33,870 bases of DNA from Bacteroidales bacterium (GTDB lineage Bacteria > Bacteroidota > Bacteroidia > Bacteroidales > Bacteroidaceae). Below the pieces are notes generated by a model. It was not told the DNA's origin. It was given only the letters and a program-made list of their open reading frames with translations, and did no database searches. Shown here piece by piece: positions 15,469 to 24,290 of the stretch (position 1 is its first letter; each line of letters begins with the position of its first letter). Where the stretch lies: positions 1-33,870 of the forward strand of contig JALEZQ010000004.1 in assembly GCA_022772475.1 (NCBI GenBank), in the 5' to 3' direction. The translations under genes were made by a program, and so were the position numbers.

Positions 15469-16377
15469 CTATGATCCGCGCCGGCACAATCCGAGCCAGT
15501 AGCCGTAGAAGCGGCGTGCGCTGTCGTTCCAGGCGAAGTCGATGCCCTTGTTCGGGTCGTTATCTATATAGTAGTTCTCGGGCATGGTGATGGGCAGGTT
15601 TTTGGCGAGGTCGCGGTGGTATTCGCGGTCCAGCGTGTCGGCGGCATACTCCAGATGGCCTGTGATGAACACGCGACTGCCGTCGGCGTTGGCCATGATG
15701 GCCGTCCCTGTGGCCTCCGACTGCGCCAGCGTATGTAGCGGCGCCTGTCGGGCCAGCCCTTCGTCGATGGCCGTGTGGCGGCTGTGCGGCATGGGGAAGC
15801 CCTGTGGCAGGATGCCCTCGAGCGATATAGCCGTTGGTGCCGGCAGCAGGTCTTCGCTGAAGATACCAAACTTCTTGGCGTCAAGCCCATGCTTCTCTAC
15901 ACCATAGAAATGGTAGAGTCCGGCCTGCGCGCCCCAGCAGATGAACAGCGTCGAGGTGGCCAGCGACGCGCTGTCGTCCATGATGCGACACAGGCGGGGC
16001 CAGTAGCGCACCTCCTCAAAGGGCATGTGCTCGACGGGAGCGCCGGTAATGATGAGGCCGTCGTAATGACCGTGGGCGGCATAGTCGGCGTAGTCGATGT
16101 AGTTCTGCTCGACATATTCCTGTGCCGTCGTCTTGTAGGTTTGCCCCTCAATCTTCATGGGCAGCAGGGCCACGTCGTAGTGCTGTGCCGCCATCATGCG
16201 GGCAATGTCCAGTTCGGTGCGCTCCTTCTCGGGCATGATGTTTAGGAAGAGGATGCGCAGGGTGCCCTTGGGCAGGTCGGCCGTCTGTGGTATGGAGCCT
16301 GCGGCAAAGGTGCTGACGGCATAGCCTTCGCTTTGCAGGATGGTGAGGGGAGCCAGAGTGTCGGGAATGAAAAGCAT
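15469..16377 (-). CDS. metA: Homoserine O-acyltransferase (MetA type), probably acetyl-CoA specific
   Basis: Activates homoserine for methionine synthesis. The 302-residue protein matches the MetA family: LNIMPEKERTE (residues 45-55), ITGAPVEHMPFEEVRYW, catalytic Cys147 in ICWGAQAG, and the His/Glu of ITGHLEYAADTL. E. coli MetA has Gly111 in GAPLG; the aligned position here is Glu115 in GAPVE. From studies of this family, Glu at that site goes with acetyl-CoA and Gly with succinyl-CoA. The product is therefore probably O-acetylhomoserine, the substrate of MetY at 27013-28296. It lies 92 bp after the ABC-F gene and 57 bp before the lipoprotein. Confidence 0.9.
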   Translation of the reverse strand: MLFIPDTLAPLTILQSEGYAVSTFAAGSIPQTADLPKGTLRILFLNIMPEKERTELDIARMMAAQHYDVALLPMKIEGQTYKTTAQEYVEQNYIDYADYAAHGHYDGLIITGAPVEHMPFEEVRYWPRLCRIMDDSASLATSTLFICWGAQAGLYHFYGVEKHGLDAKKFGIFSEDLLPAPTAISLEGILPQGFPMPHSRHTAIDEGLARQAPLHTLAQSEATGTAIMANADGSRVFITGHLEYAADTLDREYHRDLAKNLPITMPENYYIDNDPNKGIDFAWNDSARRFYGYWLGLCRRGS

Positions 16378-16469
16378 GCTTAGGGGTGTGGGTGAGGGTG
16401 GGGCAATGAAGCCTGTGGGCTGTGGAAGTCTATGAGGTCTAAGGGTGAAGGGCGGAGAGTGGAGTGGCG

Positions 16470-18422
16470 TCAGGCATTGAGCGCTTCAAGGGCTTCAAGG
16501 GCCTGCTCCCATGCCTCTTCTGCCTGCCGTATGGCCTCCACTGTTTCGGCGTGGCGGGTAAAGAGCGAGGCGTCGGCGGCGCCTTCCGGCGTGGACAACT
16601 GTGCTTCGATGTCGGCCTTCTGCTGCTCCAGTGCTGTCACCTTCTCTTCGCACGCCTCAACCTCCTTTTCTATCTTGCGGCGCTGGCGTGCCAGTTCCTT
16701 CCGCTCTTCGTAGTTTTGCCGTCCGGCCGAAACTTTGGGAGCGGTGGCAGCCGTGGCTGTTGTGGCGGATGAACTTGTCGTGGCGGCGGCTGTTGTGGCG
16801 GAAACTGTGCCCTCGCCGTTGTTCAGCAGCGTCAGATAGTCGGCGATGCCGCCCAGATGTTCGCGCACCTGTCCGCCGCCGAAGGCATAGACGCGGTCCA
16901 CCAGTCCGTCCAGGAAATAGCGGTCGTGGCTGACGATGATGGCTGTGCCGTCGAAGGCCGCAATGGCCTCTTTGAGCACGTCCTTGGTACGCATGTCTAA
17001 GTGGTTAGTCGGTTCGTCGAGGATGAGGAAGTTGACCGGCTCGAGCAGCAGTTTGATCATGGCCAGTCGGCTGCGCTCGCCACCCGAGAGCACCTTGACC
17101 TTCTTATCCGAGGCTTCGCCGCCGAACATGAAGGCGCCGAGGATGTCGCGTATTTTCAGGCGGATGTCGCCGCGGGCCACGCGGTCGATGGTGTCGAAGA
17201 CGGTCAGTTCGCCGTCCAGCAGTTGTGCCTGGTTTTGGGCGTAGTAGCCAATCTGTACGCCGGCGCCGAGTTTGAGCGATCCGGTATAGTCTATCTCGTC
17301 CATGATGCACTTCACGAGCGTGGACTTACCCTCGCCGTTTTTGCCGACGAAGGCCACCTTCTCGCCGCGGCGCAGGGTGAGGTTCACCCCTTTGAATACG
17401 CAGTGGTCGCCGTAGTCTTTGCGCAGGTCCTCGCAGATGAGGGGGAAGTCGCCCGAGCGTGAGCAGGGCGGGAACTTCAGGTGCAACTGTGCCGTCTCCA
17501 CCTCGTCCACCTCGATGGGCACAATCTTCTCCAACTGCTTTATGCGGCTCTGTACCTGGGTGGCCTTGGTGGGCTTGTAGCGGAAGCGCTCGATGAAGTC
17601 TTTGATGTCGGCAATCTCTTTCTGCTGGTTCTCGTAGGCGCGCAACTGCTGTTCGCGGCGCTCGGCCCGCAGGGTGACGTAGTCGTCATACTTTACGCGG
17701 TAGTCTGTGATGCGCCCACAGGCAATCTCCAGCGTGCGGTTGCACACGTTGTTGATGAAGGTGCGGTCGTGGCTCACCAGCACCACGGCGCCGTTGCTGC
17801 GTGCCAGGAAGGTTTCGAGCCAGCGTATGCTCTCGATGTCCAAGTGGTTCGTCGGCTCGTCCAGCAGCAGCACGTCGGGGCGTTGCAGCAGCAGTTTGGC
17901 CAGTTCGATACGCATGCGCCATCCTCCCGAAAACTCCTTCGTCGGTCGTCCGAAGTCGGTCGGCGTGAAGCCCAGCCCCTGCAGTGTGCGCTCCATGTCG
18001 GCGTGATAGTCGGCGCCGCCCATCATGCGGAAGCGCTCGTCGGCACGTGTGTAGCGCTCCACGAGGTCCATGTAGTCGGTCGTCTCGTAGTCCGTGCGTT
18101 CGGACAGTTCGCGGCTTAGGGCTTCGGCGTGGTCGCGGATAGCCTTGAGGTTGGCAAAGGCCTTCTCCGTCTCTTCGATGACCGTACACTCGTCGGCAAT
18201 TTTCATGACCTGCGGCAGGTAGGCCAGGGCCACGTCGCGCTGAATGGCGATGGTGCCCTCGGTGGGCACCTGCTCGCCGGCGATGGCCTTGAGCAGGGTC
18301 GATTTGCCGGCGCCGTTCTTGCCGACGAGGGCTATGCGGTCTTTCTTGTTGATGACGAACGAGGCATCGGAGAAGAGCGGGCGTGCGCCAAACTCTATGG
18401 AGAGGTGTTCTACGGATATCAC
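16470..18422 (-). CDS. ABC-F family ATPase (Uup/EttA-like)
   Basis: A soluble protein with two ABC domains and no membrane part; relatives act on the ribosome E-site or in ribosome assembly. Of its 650 residues, domain 1 has GKNGAGKST (34-42), the signature FSGGWRMRIELAKLL and LLLDEPTNHLD. A charged linker (EQQLRAYENQQKEIADIKDF) follows. Domain 2 has GKNGEGKST, LSGGERSRLAMIKLL and LILDEPTNHLD. An Ala/Thr-rich hinge near 545-570 leads to a C-terminal coiled coil (RKIEKEVEACEEKVTALEQQ), as in Uup-type proteins. It follows proS by 151 bp that contain a long hairpin (18467-18549). Antibiotic-resistance ABC-Fs usually have a different linker, so a housekeeping role is likelier. Confidence 0.9.
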   Translation of the reverse strand: MISVEHLSIEFGARPLFSDASFVINKKDRIALVGKNGAGKSTLLKAIAGEQVPTEGTIAIQRDVALAYLPQVMKIADECTVIEETEKAFANLKAIRDHAEALSRELSERTDYETTDYMDLVERYTRADERFRMMGGADYHADMERTLQGLGFTPTDFGRPTKEFSGGWRMRIELAKLLLQRPDVLLLDEPTNHLDIESIRWLETFLARSNGAVVLVSHDRTFINNVCNRTLEIACGRITDYRVKYDDYVTLRAERREQQLRAYENQQKEIADIKDFIERFRYKPTKATQVQSRIKQLEKIVPIEVDEVETAQLHLKFPPCSRSGDFPLICEDLRKDYGDHCVFKGVNLTLRRGEKVAFVGKNGEGKSTLVKCIMDEIDYTGSLKLGAGVQIGYYAQNQAQLLDGELTVFDTIDRVARGDIRLKIRDILGAFMFGGEASDKKVKVLSGGERSRLAMIKLLLEPVNFLILDEPTNHLDMRTKDVLKEAIAAFDGTAIIVSHDRYFLDGLVDRVYAFGGGQVREHLGGIADYLTLLNNGEGTVSATTAAATTSSSATTATAATAPKVSAGRQNYEERKELARQRRKIEKEVEACEEKVTALEQQKADIEAQLSTPEGAADASLFTRHAETVEAIRQAEEAWEQALEALEALNA

Positions 18423-18466
18423 GGTATGAGGGCGGATGGAAGGGGTGGGGGATGAGGATGAAATCA

Positions 18467-18549
18467 GAGGGCTTGAGCGGCAGCCTTCACGTCGGGCGGC
18501 GGGGCGATGTCCCCTAAACGCCGGTGTGAAAACTGCTGCTCAAACCCTC
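18467..18549 (-). ncRNA. Multi-tier nested hairpin between proS and the ABC-F gene
   Basis: On the minus strand the outer stem is GAGGGTTTGAGC/GCTCAAGCCCTC (12 bp, one G-T). Nested inside, in order, are AGC/GCT, TTTTCAC/GTGAAGG (7 bp with two G-T), CGGC/GCCG and GGGG/CCCC, closed by a 6-nt loop. It begins 24 bp after the proS stop and ends 44 bp before the ABC-F start, with no real T-run after it. It may be an unusual terminator, an RNA-processing site or a small structured RNA. The G-T pairs are pairs only on the minus strand, which fits function as RNA there. Confidence 0.45.
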
Positions 18550-18573
18550 ATGCCATAGCTTTGTTGGCGGGTA

Positions 18574-20058
18574 TTAGTAACTGCGGGCCACGAGTACGCG
18601 GCAGGTGGCGGGCTTGCCGCTCACCATGTCGATGCCCGGGTTGCTCTGGTCGTAGCCGTAGGGCACGCAGCGGATGGTGGCCTGTGTGTCGGCCTTGATT
18701 TGTGCCTCTGTCTCTTCCGTGCCGTCCCAGGGGCAGAGGAAGAAGCCGCCGTCCTTGATGCGCTCCTTAAACTCGTCGTAGTTGTCGCACGGATAGATAT
18801 GGGCGTCGAGGTAGGTCTTGGCCTTGTTGTAGATGTTCTGCTGAATCTCCTCGAGCAGGTTGATTACATACTCCTCAATGCCCTCTACGCTGATGGTCTG
18901 CTTCTCCAGTGTGTCGCGGCGCATCACCTCGATGGTGCCGTTCTCCAGGTCGCGGCCGCCCATCACGAGACGGACGGGCACACCCTTGAGTTCGTAGTCG
19001 GCAAACTTGAAGCCCGGGCGCTTGTTGTCGGCGTTGTCGTACTTCACGCGGATGCCCTTGGCTCTGAGGTTGTCGGCAATGCCGCCCATCTTTTCGTTGA
19101 ACGCTGCCAGTTCGGCGTCGCCTTTATATATAGGTACGAGCACCACCTGAATGGGGGCGAGGTGCGGCGGCAGTACCAAACCGTTGTCGTCCGAGTGGGT
19201 CATGATGAGCGCGCCCATCAGACGTGTGCTCACGCCCCAGCTGGTGGCCCAGGCGTAGTCCAGTTTGTTTTCCTTATCGACGAACTGCACGTTGAAGGCG
19301 CGGCCGAAGTTCTGGCCCAGGAAGTGGCTCGTACCGCTCTGCAGCGCCTTGCCGTCCTGCATCATGGCCTCGATGGTGTAGGTATCGAGAGCGCCGGCGA
19401 AGCGCTCGGTGGCGCTCTTCACGCCGCGCACTACGGGGATGGCAAGAATGTCGCGGGCGAAGTCGGCATAGACGTCCAGCATCTGGCGGGCGCGTGCCTC
19501 AGCCTCTTCGCGTGTGGCGTGGGCAGTGTGGCCCTCCTGCCAGAGGAACTCGCTCGTGCGGAGGAACAGGCGGGTACGCATTTCCCAGCGCATGACGTTG
19601 CACCACTGGTTGCAGCACAGCGGCAGGTCGCGCCACGAGTGAATCCACTTGCGGTAGGTGTTCCATATCGTCGTCTCCGAGGTGGGGCGGATAATCAGTT
19701 CCTCCTCCAGGCGGGCGGCAGGGTCAACCACCACGCCGTCACCGTCGGGGTTGGCTTTCAGACGGTAGTGCGTCACCACGGCACACTCCTTGGCGAAGCC
19801 TTCCACATGTTCAGCCTCCTTCGAGAGGAAACTTTTGGGGATGAGCATGGGGAAATACACGTTCTGTACGCCCGTGGCCTTGAAGCGCTCGTCAAGCGAC
19901 TGCTGTATGCGTTCCCAGATGGCGTAGCCGTAGGGCTTGATGACCATGCAGCCGCGCACGTCGGCTTGCTCGGCCAGATCGGCCTTTACCACCAGTTCGT
20001 TATACCATTTTGAGTAGTCAACACTACGTTTTGTAAGGTCTTTCAGTTCTTTTGCCAT
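18574..20058 (-). CDS. proS: Prolyl-tRNA synthetase, archaeal/eukaryotic type
   Basis: Charges tRNA-Pro. The 494-residue size and motifs place it in the short ProS3 type, without the editing insertion of E. coli ProS. Class II motifs are present: [16 protein letters not shown] (motif 1 region), [20 protein letters not shown] (motif 2), and a C-terminal zinc-binding-like domain ending in Tyr (VLVARSY), typical of this type. The start is set at 20058 by the conserved [19 protein letters not shown]; the promoter at 20080-20109 overlaps the upstream open frame and excludes an earlier start. The 5' leader should be very short, about 15 nt. Confidence 0.96.
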   Translation of the reverse strand: MAKELKDLTKRSVDYSKWYNELVVKADLAEQADVRGCMVIKPYGYAIWERIQQSLDERFKATGVQNVYFPMLIPKSFLSKEAEHVEGFAKECAVVTHYRLKANPDGDGVVVDPAARLEEELIIRPTSETTIWNTYRKWIHSWRDLPLCCNQWCNVMRWEMRTRLFLRTSEFLWQEGHTAHATREEAEARARQMLDVYADFARDILAIPVVRGVKSATERFAGALDTYTIEAMMQDGKALQSGTSHFLGQNFGRAFNVQFVDKENKLDYAWATSWGVSTRLMGALIMTHSDDNGLVLPPHLAPIQVVLVPIYKGDAELAAFNEKMGGIADNLRAKGIRVKYDNADNKRPGFKFADYELKGVPVRLVMGGRDLENGTIEVMRRDTLEKQTISVEGIEEYVINLLEEIQQNIYNKAKTYLDAHIYPCDNYDEFKERIKDGGFFLCPWDGTEETEAQIKADTQATIRCVPYGYDQSNPGIDMVSGKPATCRVLVARSY

Positions 20059-20079
20059 ATTGTTTGCAGAATTTCCCTG

Positions 20080-20109
20080 CAAAGTTAGTGCAACCCGTGC
20101 GATAAGCAA
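20080..20109 (-). promoter_or_regulatory. Promoter of proS
   Basis: On the minus strand TTG (20107-20109), 19 bp, TAACTTTG (20080-20087). Full consensus match, 22 bp before the ATG. Confidence 0.75.
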
Positions 20110-20222
20110 AGTGTAGCGGCTTATTTTGTTTGCCATAAGCCATTCCTGCGCCTTCCTTCATGGCGTATTTCCCACAATCCGTTCGCCTGAAAGCCGGCAA
20201 CGATGCAGCCCACAATCGGGCT

Positions 20223-21368
20223 TTACCGAAGGGCAAAAGCTCCATCCCACAACTGCTTGAAGAAGTCAAGGACATGAATACACTCCACATTGCCCATACG
20301 ACGATTGAAGGGATCCAGACTGACGATTATCAGACGTGCCGAGGGATAGTCTTCGGCAAACGACTTCAGACCCTTCAAATGTCGGGGCAGCACTTCCTCT
20401 ACAGACTTAATCTCAATGGCCAGACGTGCGTCACCTACGATGGCATCCACTTCAAGTCCGGAATACGTGCGCCAGAAAGCCAGCTGCTCAACGCTGTCGG
20501 TATAGGATAGCCATGCCTTCAGTTCTTGTATGACAAGGTGTTCAAGGGCATGCCCGTATTCAGCCGTTCCTCGGACAAGGTTGTTGCGGTGAAGCAGATG
20601 GTTGACAATGCCAACGTCAAAGTAGTAGAAACGGGGCGCCTGAACCAACCGGCGTTTCATCACTTTTGAGAACGCCGGCAAGCGAAATCCTACGAGCGTG
20701 TCTTCCAAAATATCAAAGTAACAGGCAACGGTGTTGGCGCTCACTCCGCAGTCCTGAGCGATATTATTATAGTTGACCATCTCGCCATCTGTAAGCGCCG
20801 CTACTTCAAGAAAACGCTGAAAGGCCGAAAGATTTCTTACCAGCGACTCCTGCTTGATTTCCTCTTTCAGATAGACGTCGATATATGCAGACAGTCGTTT
20901 CGAGGGGGCTTTGGTCAGATAATGAGGGGGCAGCATACCATAGTGTATGGCATGGTCGAGGTCAAAGTCAGGTATCTCTGCGCTGACAAAGGGGTATAAA
21001 TACACAGGGTATGCCCTGCCGCCAAGGGTGTTGTAGCCCTTGCGCTTCAGTTTTCTTGCGCTTGAGCCGCAAAGGATAAATACGAGCCCTTTCTCAGACA
21101 TCAGCCGGTGAACCTCATTGAGCATTTCAGGCACTTCGGGTATCTCATCAATGATGATAAGGGTGCCTTGCGGCTTGTCGATGAGCGTGTCGTACAGCAG
21201 CGAAGGCTTGCGTTTGTATCGGGCTGCCAACGACGTATCAAGCAAGTCGATGTATATAGCATTAGGGAAATTGTTCCTAAGAAACGTACTTTTTCCAGTC
21301 TGTCGTGCGCCAAATAGGAAAATACTGTCATCTAATTCGCTGTTAATCTTTAATCTTCGCTCTATCAT
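20223..21368 (-). CDS. AAA ATPase with C-terminal DUF4143-like domain
   Basis: A stand-alone P-loop ATPase of a class common and mobile in Bacteroidales; its cellular role is not established. In 381 residues it has Walker A GARQTGKST (20-28), Walker B TLIIIDEIPEVPE near residue 90, and a sensor-like FILCGSSARKLKRKG. After an HTH-like segment (NNIAQDCGVSANTVACYFDIL) comes a C-terminal domain with a nuclease-like core (GLEVDAIVGDARLAIEIKS, matching an E/D-x-D...E-x-K pattern). The gene is visibly richer in A/T than its neighbours and stands alone with its own promoter and a hairpin in its leader, all fitting lateral gain. The second domain could be an inactive or active PD-(D/E)XK nuclease. Confidence 0.8.
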   Translation of the reverse strand: MIERRLKINSELDDSIFLFGARQTGKSTFLRNNFPNAIYIDLLDTSLAARYKRKPSLLYDTLIDKPQGTLIIIDEIPEVPEMLNEVHRLMSEKGLVFILCGSSARKLKRKGYNTLGGRAYPVYLYPFVSAEIPDFDLDHAIHYGMLPPHYLTKAPSKRLSAYIDVYLKEEIKQESLVRNLSAFQRFLEVAALTDGEMVNYNNIAQDCGVSANTVACYFDILEDTLVGFRLPAFSKVMKRRLVQAPRFYYFDVGIVNHLLHRNNLVRGTAEYGHALEHLVIQELKAWLSYTDSVEQLAFWRTYSGLEVDAIVGDARLAIEIKSVEEVLPRHLKGLKSFAEDYPSARLIIVSLDPFNRRMGNVECIHVLDFFKQLWDGAFALR

Positions 21369-21398
21369 ACCTGTAGCAATAAGTTGTTTCTACTGCAT

Positions 21399-21445
21399 AT
21401 TTTCGTTGAAAATCCGCAGCGCTACTGAGGATTTTCAATGAAAAT
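21399..21445 (-). other. 17-bp hairpin in the leader of the AAA ATPase gene
   Basis: ATTTTCGTTGAAAATCC (21399-21415) and GGATTTTCAATGAAAAT (21429-21445) pair over 17 bp with one non-Watson-Crick position. It lies between promoter and start codon, so it would form in the mRNA and could limit expression or act as an operator. Confidence 0.6.
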
Positions 21446-21451
21446 ACGCAG

Positions 21452-21482
21452 CAAAGGTACGTATTTTCAAACTTAGTCGCAA
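21452..21482 (-). promoter_or_regulatory. Promoter of the AAA ATPase gene
   Basis: On the minus strand TTG (21480-21482), 20 bp, TACCTTTG (21452-21459), a full consensus match. Confidence 0.7.
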
Positions 21483-21501
21483 GTGTCAGGGGCGTTTTTG
21501 G

Positions 21502-21801
21502 TTGGTGATAAGCCGGACTTCAATGCCCAAGACCGACAACCTTCTATGGCTCATGCCGCGGGCTATCGAATTGCCCTTGGCCGACGGCACCGCCGTGCTC
21601 TTCAAGGTAGCCCTGCGCGCCGTGGAGGAAATGCTTCCTCCTGGCGCCTTCGTTCGCATCCACCGCTCGTATCTGGCAGCGCGCGGCCGCATCACGGGCT
21701 TCTCGGGCACAGAGGTCACTTTGGACAAGCACGGCGTCACCCAGCCCATCGGCAAGAAGTAGCTCGACGACGGGATGGCACAGCTGGAGAGGAGGGTGTG
21801 A
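21502..21801 (+). pseudogene. LytTR DNA-binding domain remnant of a response regulator
   Basis: The frame reads ELPLADGTAVLFKVALRAVEEMLPPG, then FVRIHRSYLAARGRITGFSG, the LytTR core in which a strand is followed by the conserved R-x-H-R/K-S-Y/F. No receiver domain precedes it, and a TAG at 21760-21762 interrupts the end; reading through gives LDDGMAQLERRV and a natural TGA at 21799-21801. The expected residue at the TAG is aromatic or similar, so a point change is likely. It abuts the promoter of the divergent AAA ATPase gene, suggesting a deletion joined the two. It might still be expressed as a short protein from an internal ATG. No partner kinase is nearby. Confidence 0.55.
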
Positions 21802-21858
21802 TAAGAAAGGAGGAGTAAGGAAAAGAAAAGGGATCCGCCGTTACAGAGGGGCGATAGA

Positions 21859-21904
21859 AATAACGGTGTGGGCGGCAGATTTCTCTGTCGGCCACACCGT
21901 TATT
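21859..21904 (-). terminator. Terminator after the uridine phosphorylase gene
   Basis: AATAACGGTGTG (21859-21870) and CACACCGTTATT (21893-21904) form a perfect 12-bp stem extended inward by GGCAGA/TCTGTC pairing. It lies 13 bp after the stop; TTATTTCTATC follows on the minus strand. Confidence 0.75.
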
Positions 21905-21917
21905 GAAGAAACCGCCG

Positions 21918-22808
21918 TTACGCCAGGGCCGTCAGGCGCTCCAGTACAATGCGGATGAGGGTGTCGATGCGCTGCTTATAGTTGGCATCGGCGTTGAGGG
22001 CACGGCGGTTGGCGATGACCATGCAGCAGGTCAGGGCCTGATGGCCCATGAGGGCGCTGAGTCCCGCCACGGCGCTGCTCTCCATCTCGAAGTTGGTGAT
22101 GCGCAGGCCGTTGTAGGAGAAGGCTTCAATCTTTTCGTTCTGCATGGGGTCGGCCAGCGGCAGGCGCAGTTCGCGGCCTTGCGGTCCGAAGAATCCGCCG
22201 CAGGCCACGGTGATGCCGCGTACCATGTCGTCGGCCGCGATGGCGTCAAGCAGACGTCGGTCGGCCGAGGCCACATAGGGATGGGCGATGCACTGGTGGC
22301 CCTGCCACTGCATGTGGCGGAGGAAGGCCTGCTCGAGAGCGGTGTCGCATACGGCGTCGCGACCGGCATAGAAGTTGAGCAGGCCGTCGAAGCCGATGCT
22401 CTTCTCGCTGGCGATGAAGGTCCCTACCGGCGTATCGGGCTGCAGACCGCCGCAGGTGCCGATGCGCACAATCTGGAGCGAGCTTAGGGTGGGGCGGAGG
22501 CGGCGCGTGGCGAAGTCGATGTTGGCCAGAGCGTCAATCTCGTTGAGGACGATGTCGATGTTGTCGCAGCCGATACCCGTTGAGATGATGGTCAGGCGGG
22601 TGCCGTTCATCGTGCCCGTGACGGAGTGAAATTCGCGGCTGGCCACGTCACATTCAATGTGGTCAAGATGCGCCGCCACGGTCTGTACGCGGCCGGGGTC
22701 GCCCACGAGGATGACCTTCTGTGCCAGTTGTTCGGGGCGCAGGTGAAGGTGAAACACGCTGCCGTCATCGTTGATGATAAGTTCGGAGGGGGCGAAATAG
22801 TCTTTCAT
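21918..22808 (-). CDS. udp: Nucleoside phosphorylase, uridine phosphorylase type
   Basis: Cleaves uridine (or a related nucleoside) with phosphate to base and ribose-1-phosphate in nucleoside salvage. Its 296 residues show the family blocks ILVGDPGRVQTVAAHL (residues 33-48, phosphate site), STGIGCDNIDIVLNE, VRIGTCGGLQ and the purine/uridine site FEMESSAVAGL near residue 240. Its length exceeds E. coli Udp (253) with insertions in the middle and C-terminal parts. It follows the PD40 protein gene by 48 bp on the same strand. The exact nucleoside is not certain from sequence. Confidence 0.85.
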   Translation of the reverse strand: MKDYFAPSELIINDDGSVFHLHLRPEQLAQKVILVGDPGRVQTVAAHLDHIECDVASREFHSVTGTMNGTRLTIISTGIGCDNIDIVLNEIDALANIDFATRRLRPTLSSLQIVRIGTCGGLQPDTPVGTFIASEKSIGFDGLLNFYAGRDAVCDTALEQAFLRHMQWQGHQCIAHPYVASADRRLLDAIAADDMVRGITVACGGFFGPQGRELRLPLADPMQNEKIEAFSYNGLRITNFEMESSAVAGLSALMGHQALTCCMVIANRRALNADANYKQRIDTLIRIVLERLTALA

Positions 22809-22856
22809 GGTAAGGTGGATATAAGGTTGTTAGGCCATTGCCGAGGGTGAGGGCGC

Positions 22857-24134
22857 CTATTTTTTCTCCAACACTTGGCGTAGCGCTGCCCGTTGGCTTT
22901 TCTGCTCGCTATAGAGCGTGGCCACTTCGTTTTCGAGATTGAGGATGTTGTTGCGAATCATGCCGGTTTGGCGCACGCTGTATTCCTCCCTCAGCGCCTC
23001 AAGGCGTTGGCTTTTCTGTGCGAGTTGCGTCTGTATGGCAAAGAGGCGTTCGGCGATGGCGCGCGCCTTGCCGTCTTTCAGTTGAGAAGGCGAAGTGCAG
23101 AGCACGTCGCCCGGGAGCACCAGCGGCCGGCTGCCGCTGCGTCGGCCGCCCGTGGTCGTTCCCTCTTCACTGCTCCGGATGGACTGCAGACGGGCCAGCG
23201 CCTCGTTGCGCTCTGTGGCGTCGGCACAGCATGCCGCGATGCTGGTGATGCGTGCCTGTTGGCGGATGGCGTCGGCGCTGTCGGTGTCCGGCGAGAGCGT
23301 TTGGCGCACGTCGTTGGGCACGAAGCGGTAGATGCACACCTTGCCCGCGGGCTGGCGGCGGTCCGACACGAACCAGCCAATCCGGGCCTGCTCGTCGATG
23401 ACCATCATGTAGTCGTTTGCCGGCGAGTTGAACGGCATACCCACGTTTTCAGCCTTGACAAAGGGGCCGGTGGCCGACATGCGGCGCGTCACGAAGATGT
23501 CGTAGCCGCCCAGGCTCTCCTCGCCCTGTGCGGCGAAATAGAGGGTGACACCGTCTGAGAGCAGGTAGGGATAGGCTTGGTCGTCGTCGTCGCTGCCCAT
23601 GCCCGTGAGGCGGACGGGGCGTTCCATGCCGGTGGCCGAGGTAAAGCACTCGTAGAGTTTTGTCAGGCCGGCGCTGTCGGTGTCGGCAAAGACCATGCGG
23701 TCGCCGAAGTCGTTGAGGAAGGCCGGCATGGCGCCCTGCGTGCTGTTGCGGACCAGGGTGGGGGCAATGCTTGCCAGCGGGGCCAACGTGCCGCAGCCCA
23801 CGCTCAGGCGGTAGGCACTGAGGAAAGTGTCGGCATCGACCACCATGCTGTCGATGATGGTGATGCGCTCTGTGCCGCTCAGCATTTCGGCGCCCATGCG
23901 GGCCTGATGCAACTGGGCCTCGAGGGTCACGGTGCTGTTTTTCTTCTTCTTCTCTTCGTCAATCATCTTGGTCAGGGCGGTGATGGCCTCGTCGAAGCGG
24001 TATGCGTTCATCAGGTCTTCGGGCGTCACCGTGACCGTCGGTTTGACGGGACGTATGCGACGACGTTGGGCATTGCCGGGGATATTGATGCAGAAGGCCA
24101 GCGTAAGGGCCAGTGCGGGGAAAAGAAGTCTCAT
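22857..24134 (-). CDS. Exported PD40 (WD40-like propeller) protein with C-terminal coiled coil
   Basis: A secreted or periplasmic protein of 425 residues with a signal peptide ending INIPGNAQ (about residue 23). An N-terminal helical segment resembling one TPR (AYRFDEAITALTKMIDEEKK) is followed by PD40 blades: AYPYLLSDGVTLYFAAQG, SLGGYDIFVTRR, FNSPANDYMMVIDEQ and GWFVSDRR. These match the TolB/PorE-like propeller seen in Bacteroidetes envelope proteins. The C-terminal part (about 355-425) is charged and predicted to coil. It is transcribed divergently from the LysM and PorT-like genes, so a shared envelope role is plausible. No OmpA domain is present. Confidence 0.7.
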   Translation of the reverse strand: MRLLFPALALTLAFCINIPGNAQRRRIRPVKPTVTVTPEDLMNAYRFDEAITALTKMIDEEKKKKNSTVTLEAQLHQARMGAEMLSGTERITIIDSMVVDADTFLSAYRLSVGCGTLAPLASIAPTLVRNSTQGAMPAFLNDFGDRMVFADTDSAGLTKLYECFTSATGMERPVRLTGMGSDDDDQAYPYLLSDGVTLYFAAQGEESLGGYDIFVTRRMSATGPFVKAENVGMPFNSPANDYMMVIDEQARIGWFVSDRRQPAGKVCIYRFVPNDVRQTLSPDTDSADAIRQQARITSIAACCADATERNEALARLQSIRSSEEGTTTGGRRSGSRPLVLPGDVLCTSPSQLKDGKARAIAERLFAIQTQLAQKSQRLEALREEYSVRQTGMIRNNILNLENEVATLYSEQKSQRAALRQVLEKK

Positions 24135-24161
24135 ATCGTATGCGAACTATAGGTTTGAAGC

Positions 24162-24169
24162 CAAAAGTA
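24162..24169 (-). promoter_or_regulatory. -7 element for the PD40 protein gene
   Basis: TACTTTTG on the minus strand, 28 bp before the ATG at 24134. No clear TTG is seen at the right distance upstream. Confidence 0.45.
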
Positions 24170-24213
24170 CGCATTTTATTTGAGGTGCTGCGGGAAGTGC
24201 CGCAACTTTTATG

Positions 24214-24221
24214 TATTTTTG
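24214..24221 (+). promoter_or_regulatory. -7 element for the LysM and PorT-like genes
   Basis: TATTTTTG matches TAnnTTTG, 70 bp before the ATG at 24291. A good -33 TTG is lacking. The two divergent -7 elements are only 45 bp apart, so the pair may be co-regulated. Confidence 0.45.
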
Positions 24222-24290
24222 TCCGAAGAAATCAACAGCACCCCTGTTCAGGGCCTTGTCCTACAGCAAGGCGCCCTTTTCCGTTATATA

